From contig JAGLUC010000117.1 of assembly GCA_023134955.1 (NCBI GenBank), positions 1 through 9,553 on the forward strand: DNA of 9,553 nucleotides, given 5' to 3'. The DNA comes from Methylococcales bacterium (lineage in GTDB: Bacteria; Pseudomonadota; Gammaproteobacteria; Methylococcales; Methylomonadaceae). The notes under the pieces are model-generated. The model searched no databases. It was not told where the DNA came from and worked only from the letters and a program-made list of their open reading frames with translations. Numbering within the stretch: position 1 is the first letter of the stretch; every line of letters starts with the position of its first letter. Positions 1 through 6,152 of this stretch are shown piece after piece. The position numbers and the translations under genes are program-made.

Positions 1-284
1 GTATCTGTAACGCCTGGGCTTACTATAAATTCAGCACCTGCATCAATCACCTGGTTTAATGTCTCCAGGTTAATAACGGTACCTGCCCCAACAATTGCAT
101 CAGGCACTTCTGCCTTGATTTTTTTAATCGCGTCTAGTGCAATTGGGGTGCGCAAAGTGATTTCTAACACTTTTAACCCTCCTTCAACCAACGCATTTGC
201 TAAAGGCACAGCATGTTCTAGTTTGTTAATAACCATCACTGGGATGACAGGTGAGGTATTCATGATGTCTTTAATAGCAGTCAT
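1..284 (-). CDS. eda: KDPG/KHG aldolase (2-dehydro-3-deoxy-phosphogluconate aldolase), 3' end cut off
   Basis: Last enzyme of the Entner-Doudoroff pathway: it cleaves 2-keto-3-deoxy-6-phosphogluconate to pyruvate and glyceraldehyde 3-phosphate in the cytoplasm. I translated the minus strand from the ATG at 282-284; 94 codons are in the window and the gene runs off the left edge. The visible part aligns with E. coli Eda: KLEHAVPLANALVEGG (21-36), then VLEITLRT (39-46) with the conserved active-site-region Glu41, then GAGTV and SPGVT. The Schiff-base lysine lies beyond the edge, so it cannot be checked. The Shine-Dalgarno is weak (AGAGA around 292-296). The gene lies 130 bp downstream of edd on the same strand, which fits a zwf-edd-eda transcription unit, though a palindromic repeat interrupts that gap. 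Identification is secure; only the C-terminal half is unseen. Confidence 0.95.
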   Translation of the reverse strand, partial: MTAIKDIMNTSPVIPVMVINKLEHAVPLANALVEGGLKVLEITLRTPIALDAIKKIKAEVPDAIVGAGTVINLETLNQVIDAGAEFIVSPGVTD

Positions 285-325
285 TTTTGTGTCTCTAAAA
301 GGTAGTAGATATGCATAATAGTCTT

Positions 326-378
326 GGAAGTGAGGCTTCTGCCTCGCCTAATATGAGCGAGGCTAAAGCCTCGCTTCC
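326..378. repeat. REP/BIME-like pair of inverted palindromic units
   Basis: Two 22-nt units face each other at 326-347 (plus) and 357-378 (minus), separated by 9 nt. They match at 19 of 22 positions. Each unit starts with GGAAG and is itself a hairpin: the right unit, read on minus, has a perfect GCGAGGC/GCCTCGC stem around TTTA, and the left unit has the same stem with one G-U pair around TTCT. A short GG-rich head followed by a small palindrome, arranged head to head, is the layout of REP/BIME elements spread by RAYT (REP-associated) transposases. The unit lies between the edd stop and the eda start, so it would be transcribed and fold in the mRNA. There is no U-tract after it, so a simple intrinsic terminator is unlikely. 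Copy number in the genome cannot be seen from here. Confidence 0.75.
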
Positions 379-414
379 TAATCAAATGTTATGTGTTAAT
401 TTTTATAAATTGAT

Positions 415-2235
415 TTAATCAACAGGAAATAAATTTGATGCGCCTGTTTCGGCTGTTGATGCCCCCAATCTAAATCCGCCAAACATTTCACGGCCTTGAC
501 CATAATGATGGTTATTGGCACGATTTGGGATGGGTGTGCGAGCATTAAATTCTGCATCACTTATCAATACATTTACATCACCTGTTTGTAAATTTAAAGA
601 GATGATGTCGCCATCCAATACTTTTGCTAAAGGCCCACCCATTTCACATTCTGGACATAAATGAATAGCAGAAGGGACTTTACCTGATGCACCCGACATA
701 CGCCCATCTGTCACCAAGGCAACTTTAAAGCCTTTATCTTGTAATACACCTAATGGTGGGGTTAATTTGTGTAGTTCTGGCATTCCGTTGGCTCTAGGGC
801 CTTGAAAACGGATAACAGCAACAAAGTCTTTTTCTAATTCCCCACGTTGAAAGGCAAGTAACAAGTCTTCCTGGTCGTCAAACACAACGGCTGGAGCTTG
901 AAGAATTTGATGGTCTACTGCAACAGCAGATAATTTAGAAACGCCTCGTCCTAAATTACCTCGCATAACATGCAAACCACCGCCAGTTGCAAATGGTTTT
1001 TCTACCGTTGCCAGTACTTCTTTATCCAAAGAAGTTTTAGGGCAATCTTCCCAAACGATTTTATTATCATCAAGTTTAGGTTCTTGGGTATAACTGTTCA
1101 TGCCTTTTTTATCAGCAACAGTTATGAGATCTTCATGTAATAAACCATTTTTTAATAGTTCAGCAATTAATACACCCATACCACCAGCAGCATGAAAATG
1201 ATTAACATCAGCAGGGCCATTTGGGTAAATTTTGGTTAATTGTGGCACGACTTTAGAGAGCGTATCAAAATCATCCCAATTCAAAGTTATTCCAGATGCG
1301 CGGGCAATGGCAATTAAGTGCATGGTGTGGTTGGTTGACCCACCTGTTGTGAGTAAACCAATAACCGCGTTGATAATGGCTTTTTCACTCACCATATGTG
1401 CGATGGGACGATAATCATTACCTAGTGCAGTAAATTTTAGTACTTGTCTCGCCGCTTCTTTTGTTAGCTCATCACGTAAAGGTGTGTATGGGTTAACAAA
1501 TGAACTGCCTGGCAAATGCAAGCCCATGATTTCCATCATCATCTGGTTACTGTTTGCCGTACCATAAAAAGTACAGGTACCAGGTGCATGATAAGAGGCT
1601 GATTCTGACTCTAATAATTCTTTACGACCAATTTTTCCAACAGCATAAGCTTGTCGAGCACGAGCTTTTTCCTTATTGGTAATTCCACTAGGCATCGGCC
1701 CGGCAGGAATAAAAATAGCGGGTAAATGTCCAAAACTTAATGCGCCAATTAACAAGCCTGGTACAATTTTGTCACAAACACCTAGGTACAAAGCTCCGTC
1801 AAACATGTTGTGGCTCATGCCTATGGCTGTAGTCATGGCAATTAAATCACGACTAAACAGCGACATTTCCATGCCTGGTTGACCTTGAGTAATACCGTCA
1901 CACATGGCAGGTACACCACCTGCAAACTGGGCAACACCTCTCGCTTTGGCAATGGCAGCTTTAATTAAATCAGGTGCATCTTTATACGGTTGATGAGCCG
2001 ACAACATATCATTGTAAGATGAAATAATAGCAATATTGGCTTTTTGATCACCAGTTAAATCCGCTTTTTCTGTAGCAGTACAAGCAGCAAAACCATGTGC
2101 CAGATTACCACAAGCAAGTTTGCCACGGATGGGGCCTTTTTTTGCCAAGCCATCAATATATTTTAAATAGGCTGTACGTTGAGTATGACTGCGCTCAATA
2201 ACGTCTTGTGTGACTTTTTCTATTACGGGATGCAT
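415..2235 (-). CDS. edd: 6-phosphogluconate dehydratase
   Basis: Dehydrates 6-phosphogluconate to 2-keto-3-deoxy-6-phosphogluconate, the committed step of the Entner-Doudoroff pathway. The 606-residue length is normal for Edd and longer than most dihydroxy-acid dehydratases of the same ILVD/EDD family. Family blocks run in order: CGNLAHGFAAC near 42-52, CDGITQGQPGMEMSLFSRD (112-130), GVCDKIVPG (152-160), GTCTFYGTANS (219-229), TGGSTNHTMHL (297-307) and TDGRMSGASGKVPSAIH (509-525). Cys112, Cys154 and Cys221 are candidate Fe-S ligands by family comparison, not proven here. The ATG at 2233-2235 follows a strong AAAGGAG (2241-2247) with a 5-nt spacer, which fixes the start. Only 23 bp separate it from the zwf stop, so co-transcription with zwf is very likely. 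The CDG/QGQPGM signature favours Edd over IlvD, as does the eda neighbour. Confidence 0.97.
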   Translation of the reverse strand: MHPVIEKVTQDVIERSHTQRTAYLKYIDGLAKKGPIRGKLACGNLAHGFAACTATEKADLTGDQKANIAIISSYNDMLSAHQPYKDAPDLIKAAIAKARGVAQFAGGVPAMCDGITQGQPGMEMSLFSRDLIAMTTAIGMSHNMFDGALYLGVCDKIVPGLLIGALSFGHLPAIFIPAGPMPSGITNKEKARARQAYAVGKIGRKELLESESASYHAPGTCTFYGTANSNQMMMEIMGLHLPGSSFVNPYTPLRDELTKEAARQVLKFTALGNDYRPIAHMVSEKAIINAVIGLLTTGGSTNHTMHLIAIARASGITLNWDDFDTLSKVVPQLTKIYPNGPADVNHFHAAGGMGVLIAELLKNGLLHEDLITVADKKGMNSYTQEPKLDDNKIVWEDCPKTSLDKEVLATVEKPFATGGGLHVMRGNLGRGVSKLSAVAVDHQILQAPAVVFDDQEDLLLAFQRGELEKDFVAVIRFQGPRANGMPELHKLTPPLGVLQDKGFKVALVTDGRMSGASGKVPSAIHLCPECEMGGPLAKVLDGDIISLNLQTGDVNVLISDAEFNARTPIPNRANNHHYGQGREMFGGFRLGASTAETGASNLFPVD

Positions 2236-2240
2236 AGTAG

Positions 2241-2247
2241 CTCCTTT
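2241..2247 (-). promoter_or_regulatory. Strong ribosome binding site of edd
   Basis: Read on minus, AAAGGAG ends 5 nt before the edd ATG, inside the 23-bp zwf-edd gap. It is the strongest Shine-Dalgarno in the ED cluster; zwf has none recognisable and eda has a weak one. Edd may therefore be translated more efficiently than its operon partners. Confidence 0.75.
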
Positions 2248-2258
2248 ATATCTAATTT

Positions 2259-3728
2259 TTATTCTTCCCAGCTTCTGCCATCATGAGCCAATAGTGCATC
2301 TGATGCGACAGGCCCCCAGCTTCCAGCAGGATAGGGTTTTGGTGCTTCATTTTGGTGTAGCCAGGCATCTTGAATTGAGTCTATCCAAGTCCAGGCCTGT
2401 TCAATTTCTTCCCGGCTGATAAATAATGTCGGGTTGCCACGCATGACCTCTAAAATAAGTCTTTCATAGCCTCCAAAAGTGGGCTTATCCTTAAAGGCTT
2501 TAAGAAAGCTTAAATCTAATTTGGTTTTATGTAGTTTGATACTGCCATCAATACCAGGAACTTTATTTAGCATTTGTATTTCCACACCTTCTTTAGGCTG
2601 AAGATGAATGACTAATTTATTCGTGGGTAAATCCTGAAAACTATCTTTGAATATATTATGAGGCAATTGTTTAAAGTTAATAACAATTTCAGTGCGCTTA
2701 CTGTGCATGCGCTTTCCTGTCCGTAAGTAAAACGGAACATCAGCCCAACGCCAATTATCAATATCTACCCGTAAGGCAACAAAACTTTCTGTGCTACTGT
2801 CAATATTCGCCTCTTCTTCTTCAAGATAGCCAGGAACAGATTCACCTTTCAAAAAACCTGATGAATATTGACCTCGAACGGTCTTTTCCGCAACATTTTG
2901 GGTGGTAATGGGGCGCAATGCCTCAAGCACTTTGATTTTTTCTCGGTGAATACTGTTAGCTTCCAGGTTAACAGGTGGCTCCATGGCAATGAATGTCAAA
3001 ATCTGTAATAAGTGATTTTGTAACATGTCACGCAATTGACCTGTTTGGTCAAAATATTCCCAGCGACCTTCAATTCCGATTTCTTCGGCAACGGTAATTT
3101 GAATGGAGTCAATGGTATTGTGATCCCAATTGCTGGTAAAAATTGAATTAGCAAAGCGCAATGCAAGTAAGTTAAGAACAGTTTCTTTACCTAAATAATG
3201 GTCAATACGGAAAATTTGTTCTTCATGAAACACAGCTGCAAAAGCATCGTTAATTTCTTGTGACGATTTTAGATCATGCCCCAAGGGCTTTTCCATGACC
3301 ACACAAGACTCTTTTGTCAGGATGCCTGATTTATTAAGACCTTGGCAAATATGTTGGAATAAAAAAGGAGCGACAGAGAAGTAGTTAACCAAAACCCTTT
3401 TATTTGAATCAACAACTGTAGCTAGTTTTTTGTATTGCTCAGCTTGAGTCAGGTCAATCTGTAAATAGGATAATCTTGCTGAAAACCTTTCCCAGGTAGC
3501 TTGCTCAATTGTTTCATTTAAAAACTTTGCTAAGCTTTGTCTGGCAATATCAACAAACTCAGCTAATTTTTTATCGTGTAAATCAACAGCAATTATTTGA
3601 GTGTCATTTTCAATTAAAGCTGCTTTCTCAAGGCGGTATAAAGAAATGATGAGTTTACGGGTTGATAAATCACCTAATGCGCCATAAATAACTAAATCAC
3701 AGGGTTTAAATAGTTGTTGTTTTTGCAT
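2259..3728 (-). CDS. zwf: Glucose-6-phosphate 1-dehydrogenase
   Basis: Oxidises glucose 6-phosphate to 6-phosphogluconolactone, feeding the Entner-Doudoroff and pentose phosphate routes. The 489 residues match the usual length (E. coli about 491). The N-terminal Rossmann nucleotide-binding loop is GALGDLSTRK (16-25); the Arg-Lys at its end sits where family members contact the NADP 2'-phosphate, suggesting NADP use. EKPLGHDL (146-153), the active-site signature RIDHYLGKE (174-182) and DQTGQLRDMLQNHLLQ (227-242), which holds the second catalytic-region histidine (His239), are all intact. The start is the ATG at 3726-3728: an in-frame stop lies two codons upstream and the next Met is residue 145. 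No Shine-Dalgarno is evident. It is the first gene of the cluster, 23 bp before edd. No 6-phosphogluconolactonase gene lies between them, unlike some zwf-pgl-edd operons. Confidence 0.97.
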   Translation of the reverse strand: MQKQQLFKPCDLVIYGALGDLSTRKLIISLYRLEKAALIENDTQIIAVDLHDKKLAEFVDIARQSLAKFLNETIEQATWERFSARLSYLQIDLTQAEQYKKLATVVDSNKRVLVNYFSVAPFLFQHICQGLNKSGILTKESCVVMEKPLGHDLKSSQEINDAFAAVFHEEQIFRIDHYLGKETVLNLLALRFANSIFTSNWDHNTIDSIQITVAEEIGIEGRWEYFDQTGQLRDMLQNHLLQILTFIAMEPPVNLEANSIHREKIKVLEALRPITTQNVAEKTVRGQYSSGFLKGESVPGYLEEEEANIDSSTESFVALRVDIDNWRWADVPFYLRTGKRMHSKRTEIVINFKQLPHNIFKDSFQDLPTNKLVIHLQPKEGVEIQMLNKVPGIDGSIKLHKTKLDLSFLKAFKDKPTFGGYERLILEVMRGNPTLFISREEIEQAWTWIDSIQDAWLHQNEAPKPYPAGSWGPVASDALLAHDGRSWEE

Positions 3729-3794
3729 GAGTTAAGTATTAGGTTTAGTGTGCGCTTAAATGGAGGATATTTAAAAATACATTTAAGGTGCTGT

Positions 3795-3800
3795 ATTATA
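3795..3800 (-). promoter_or_regulatory. Putative -10 box for the zwf-edd-eda transcript
   Basis: A perfect TATAAT reads on the minus strand here, about 66 bp before the zwf start, in the divergent zwf/PilZ intergenic region. The best -35 I can place is TGCTTT with a 16-bp spacer, which is a poor match, so the promoter may be weak or need an activator. No clear operator palindrome was found. The call rests on the -10 hexamer and its position. Confidence 0.4.
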
Positions 3801-3887
3801 CGTGTAAAATCCAAGTAAAGCAGGGTTTGAGAAATTTTTAGATAAACACCGCACCCAGTTTTTATTTTTTCATTATATTTAAGTACG

Positions 3888-3893
3888 TATAAA
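3888..3893 (+). promoter_or_regulatory. Putative -10 box placing transcription start at the PilZ start codon
   Basis: TATAAA at 3888-3893 would start transcription near 3899-3900, on the ATG itself, giving a leaderless mRNA. There is no Shine-Dalgarno before this ATG, which fits. The region is very AT-rich, so chance matches are easy, and no good -35 stands out. Confidence 0.3.
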
Positions 3894-3898
3894 AAATT

Positions 3899-4252
3899 AT
3901 GACTTCAACAACCGGAAAAGAAAAGAGGCGACATGTTCGCTGGCCTATTGATTTAAAATATGTATTAATTATTGAAGGTCAGGAATTCTCTGGAAAGCTT
4001 GGTAATATAAGTTTGAGTGGAGCCTTTCTTGAAACGATGACCCCAGTGCCAACTGAGCCATTGGTTCCAAAGCAAGGGCTTTTAAAGATTAAAGGAAATG
4101 ATGACTGGGTTTCAGTGAAGTGCAATATCATTTATAGTAAGGCACATAATCCTGTTTTTCCAGAAGGTGCTGGTGTCGCATTTAGTGAAGATGATAAGGA
4201 TAGTGGGACAGCTATCTGGAATGTAGTGATGGAATATTTAGCAAAAGATTGA
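3899..4252 (+). CDS. Single-domain PilZ protein (putative c-di-GMP receptor)
   Basis: A 117-residue cytoplasmic protein that is almost entirely one PilZ domain, the beta-barrel fold that binds cyclic di-GMP and controls motility, exopolysaccharide or pili in other bacteria. Both halves of the ligand signature are present: the arginine motif RRHVR (10-14) and the (D/N)xSxxG motif as NISLSG (36-41). Canonical c-di-GMP binding is therefore plausible. No signal peptide, membrane segment or effector domain is attached, so it must act through a partner that the neighbours do not reveal. An in-frame TAA lies two codons upstream, so ATG 3899 is the only sensible start, but it has no Shine-Dalgarno. 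It is divergent from zwf and convergent with the methyltransferase, so probably monocistronic. Domain call is firm; the target process is unknown. Confidence 0.9.
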   Translation: MTSTTGKEKRRHVRWPIDLKYVLIIEGQEFSGKLGNISLSGAFLETMTPVPTEPLVPKQGLLKIKGNDDWVSVKCNIIYSKAHNPVFPEGAGVAFSEDDKDSGTAIWNVVMEYLAKD

Positions 4253-4270
4253 GTTTTATTATTGAAAGCG

Positions 4271-4300
4271 TCTATGCTTTAAAATTTTTTAAAGCATAGA
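4271..4300. terminator. Perfect 14-bp palindrome between convergent genes, putative bidirectional terminator
   Basis: The arms at 4271-4284 and 4287-4300 are perfectly complementary (TCTATGCTTTAAAA), separated by only 2 nt. The centre is a run of A then T, so either strand gives a stem with an AU-rich top, but no separate U-tract follows on either strand. It starts 18 bp after the PilZ stop and contains the stop codon and last six codons of the convergent methyltransferase gene. Position between two convergent genes favours a shared terminator or mRNA 3'-end stabiliser. The stem is GC-poor. Confidence 0.5.
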
Positions 4301-5190
4301 ACCTTTAAGCCTTTACCTTCAGTTTCAACATATACGGTAGGTGGTTTAATTTCTTCAATAAGCTTATAGTCTGGGGCTAAAGTCGCCATATGATCAATTA
4401 AAAAATCACGACTTAATTCTGGGGCATTTAAGCATAATAAAAGTGTGCTGTTTTGAGCCATAAAGTCATCAAGATGACGCAGTATTTTTGGATAATCTTT
4501 AGTAATCTCAATACTGCCTTTTTGAAAGGTGGGTGGGTCGCAGATAAGCAAATCAAATGCCCCACGTTTTTTTAATCGGCTAAATGATTTTAAAATATTG
4601 AGTTTTTCAAAGCGAACATGATCAAGAGATTGCTGGTTCAAGCGATGATTCTCTCTCCCAACATTAAGTGCTGCACTACTCATATCAAGCCTTAATACCG
4701 ACTTTGCTTGTCCTGCAATTGCCGCAACAGAAAAACCACAGGTATAAGAAAACAAGTTAAGCACGCGCTGGTTTTTGCTATGTTGTTGCAGCCATTGGCG
4801 GCCGTTTTTCATATCCAGAAACAGACCAGTATTACGCACCTTTCCTAAGCGAATATGAAATTGTAAATTGTTTTCCAGAATTGAAAGTTGTTGAATAGTT
4901 TCGCCATAGATTACATCAATAGGCCCAGACAATTGATAGCGATGTTGCAGTTGAATGCTTTTGCAACTGGGTAATTGAAGTTGTAACCAGTTGCTAAAAA
5001 TTTCAATGTCGGCAATAGCTTCAGGTGCAAATAAAGTGATTAGCGCAACAGGAGGAAGCCAGTCGACAGTTATATGTTTCAAGCCATCATATCCATGTCC
5101 CCGGCCATGAAATAATCGTTGAGCCTGGGCTAATTGTTCTGGGCTTGATGGAATAATCAGGTGAGAGGGGAGTTGAGAAAATCTATTCAC
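4279..5190 (-). CDS. Class I SAM-dependent methyltransferase, RlmI/RlmK-like (Methyltrans_SAM family)
   Basis: A 303-residue protein of the family that includes the 23S rRNA m5C and m7G methyltransferases RlmI and RlmK. RLFHGRGHGYDGLKHITVDW (25-44) and TGLFLDM (121-127) match the N-terminal conserved blocks. The SAM-binding motif I is VLNLFSYTCGFSVAAIAG (143-160), the acidic residue after the next strand is Asp169 (LRLDMS), and motif IV is CDPPTFQKG (217-225). It is clearly shorter than RlmI (about 396) or RlmKL (about 700), and I see no N-terminal PUA or THUMP domain. The start is a GTG at 5188-5190; upstream in frame there is only a stop with no better codon, and no Shine-Dalgarno is visible. 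It stands alone between PilZ (convergent) and the toxin-antitoxin pair. An RNA substrate is inferred from the family; the exact target base is unknown, so no symbol is given. Confidence 0.85.
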   Translation of the reverse strand: MNRFSQLPSHLIIPSSPEQLAQAQRLFHGRGHGYDGLKHITVDWLPPVALITLFAPEAIADIEIFSNWLQLQLPSCKSIQLQHRYQLSGPIDVIYGETIQQLSILENNLQFHIRLGKVRNTGLFLDMKNGRQWLQQHSKNQRVLNLFSYTCGFSVAAIAGQAKSVLRLDMSSAALNVGRENHRLNQQSLDHVRFEKLNILKSFSRLKKRGAFDLLICDPPTFQKGSIEITKDYPKILRHLDDFMAQNSTLLLCLNAPELSRDFLIDHMATLAPDYKLIEEIKPPTVYVETEGKGLKVLCFKKF

Positions 5191-5200
5191 TGTTTTTATA

Positions 5201-5230
5201 GTTAAAGTTAATCAGCTTGTTCAATGTCAA
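5201..5230 (-). promoter_or_regulatory. Putative promoter of the methyltransferase gene
   Basis: Read on minus, a perfect -35 TTGACA (5225-5230) is followed after 18 bp by TTTAAC (5201-5206), a 4-of-6 match to the -10 consensus. Transcription would then begin only a few bases before the GTG at 5190, again without room for a Shine-Dalgarno. The -35 is convincing and the -10 is weak. Confidence 0.35.
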
Positions 5231-5308
5231 TTTATAACTTGAATCTTATTAATATCTGAAGCTCAGCATCATTTTTTGCTTTCAACGATATATTCTCATT
5301 TTGGTTTT

Positions 5309-5611
5309 TTAGCTGTTAGTGTTAATAGCATTATTAGCCGTGACATCATATAAGCTTCCAGAAGCATATTTGTGAATAATACTTGCTACCAAAGTTTGAT
5401 AAGGTATGCCTTCTTCCAGTGCTCTTTTTTGAATTGCCATTAAGTCTCTTCCAGATAACCTTATATTAATTCTCTTATCTTTTTTAAATGTCTGTGCTGC
5501 TGATTCTTCAATGAACTTCTTACGGGAAGGAGTTAGATCAGATTGAAATTCACCCGATTCGAACGCATCAAGAAGCTCTTGTTCTTCTTTGTCTAATTGA
5601 ATGCTTTTCAT
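5309..5611 (-). CDS. CopG-type ribbon-helix-helix antitoxin (CopG_antitoxin / BrnA-like)
   Basis: Antitoxin half of a type II toxin-antitoxin module, 100 residues. The C-terminal part carries the family hallmark KDKRINIRLSGRDLMAIQKR (44-63) followed by ALEEGIPYQTLVASIIHKY (64-82): a beta strand and two helices forming the DNA-binding ribbon-helix-helix dimer. The acidic N-terminal half (1-40, rich in Glu and Asp) is the likely toxin-neutralising segment. The start is certain: GGAGGTAA (5615-5622) precedes the ATG, and the ATG overlaps the toxin stop as ATGA, so translation is coupled. The last ten residues (TANNAINTNS) extend past the usual end of the family. Antitoxins of this type normally repress their own operon. 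The antitoxin looks intact although its toxin does not. Confidence 0.88.
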   Translation of the reverse strand: MKSIQLDKEEQELLDAFESGEFQSDLTPSRKKFIEESAAQTFKKDKRINIRLSGRDLMAIQKRALEEGIPYQTLVASIIHKYASGSLYDVTANNAINTNS

Positions 5612-5887
5612 GTCTTACCTCCAAGATATTGTTTTGTTGCTTTTCTACTAGGTACGACGGTTTTAAGAAAAATTTCTTCCTCGTTTTCTACATAAGGAAC
5701 CAAATATGCGTAATTATCAATTGATATTACAAATAGTATTTGATGTGGGTACTTTTCTTTATTTGGATGATAAATATCATCTAATAATCCACCTGATTGC
5801 AAAGAAAAAACAACATTTTCAAATGAAATATTTCTTTCTTCAATAAGTTTACGGTTTTTACCTGGATTCCAAATTAATAGGCTTCAT
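5608..5887 (-). pseudogene. BrnT-like toxin gene of the CopG module, frameshifted near its 5' end
   Basis: Partner toxin of the antitoxin directly downstream, with a 4-nt ATGA overlap. The body ends in NYAYLVPYVENEEEIFLKTV and PSRKATKQYLGG, typical of the short RelE/BrnT-like toxins paired with CopG antitoxins. The continuous frame extends upstream of the first usable start (TTG, 5800-5802, leaving 64 residues) and encodes LLIWNPGKNRKLIEERNISF, the expected toxin N-terminus. That frame meets a TGA just before, while an ATG at 5885-5887 sits one base out of frame. Removing one G of the GG at 5880-5881 joins them as MKLLIWNPGKN and so on, giving 92 residues, the normal family length. So either the toxin is inactivated by a single-base insertion, or the base is a sequencing error, or a truncated form starts at TTG. 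Without the N-terminal quarter, activity is doubtful. Confidence 0.65.
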
Positions 5888-6152
5888 AGCTTAAACCGTA
5901 GCATATTTGTGTGCCTATTGACCTCAAAATATTTTAAATAAAAATCGGAATATCCATTTAACGTGAATACCTCCTATACCCTCTATATGTAGTGTCTATT
6001 TTCATGAGCAATGGGGGTGATCAATACGGTCTCGTGGTCTTTTATTTTACCGCTCAATACAGCTGCTGTTGCTATGCAGCCAATCTCATGTTAGCAAATA
6101 GCAGGAAATCATGGCATGTATTTAATGCGTGTTAAACAGATAAGAATTTCCT
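5888..6152. other. Intergenic stretch without a convincing gene
   Basis: 265 bp between the original toxin start and the recN stop. It holds the possible toxin-antitoxin promoter at its left end and an imperfect inverted repeat (6063-6074 against 6092-6104, CTGCT and TTGCTA pairing with TAGCAA and AGCAG). Two short open stretches exist, 43 codons on plus from 6005 and 35 codons on minus ending at 5983. Neither has a ribosome binding site or a recognisable domain. No terminator for recN with a U-tract is visible. Confidence 0.5.
5900..5927 (-). promoter_or_regulatory. Possible promoter of the toxin-antitoxin pair
   Basis: Read on minus, TTGAGG (5922-5927), a 16-bp spacer and TATGCT (5900-5905) form a plausible but weak sigma-70 promoter ending about 12 bp before the original toxin ATG. 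An 8-bp inverted repeat (TACGGTTT at 5850-5857, AAACCGTA at 5893-5900) flanks the start and overlaps the -10 edge. It could be an operator for the ribbon-helix-helix antitoxin. Both calls are tentative. Confidence 0.25.

Noticed and set aside
115..318. 67-codon open frame on plus opposite eda
   Set aside because: It lies antisense to a clear KDPG aldolase frame and resembles no protein I know.
1232..2419. Three open frames of 60 to 69 codons on plus opposite edd and zwf
   Set aside because: All are antisense shadows of well-supported enzymes, with no ribosome binding sites or domains.
5983..6090. 35-codon minus-strand stretch containing GKIKDHETVLITPIAHEN, possibly a gene remnant
   Set aside because: It looks somewhat protein-like but has no start codon, no ribosome binding site and no family I can name; chance is as likely.
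6063..6104. Imperfect inverted repeat as recN terminator
   Set aside because: The arms are interrupted, the loop is 17 nt, and no U-tract follows on the minus strand.
6005..6136. 43-codon plus-strand ORF starting MSNGGDQYG
   Set aside because: No Shine-Dalgarno, odd composition (CCC run, many Tyr), and no recognisable domain.
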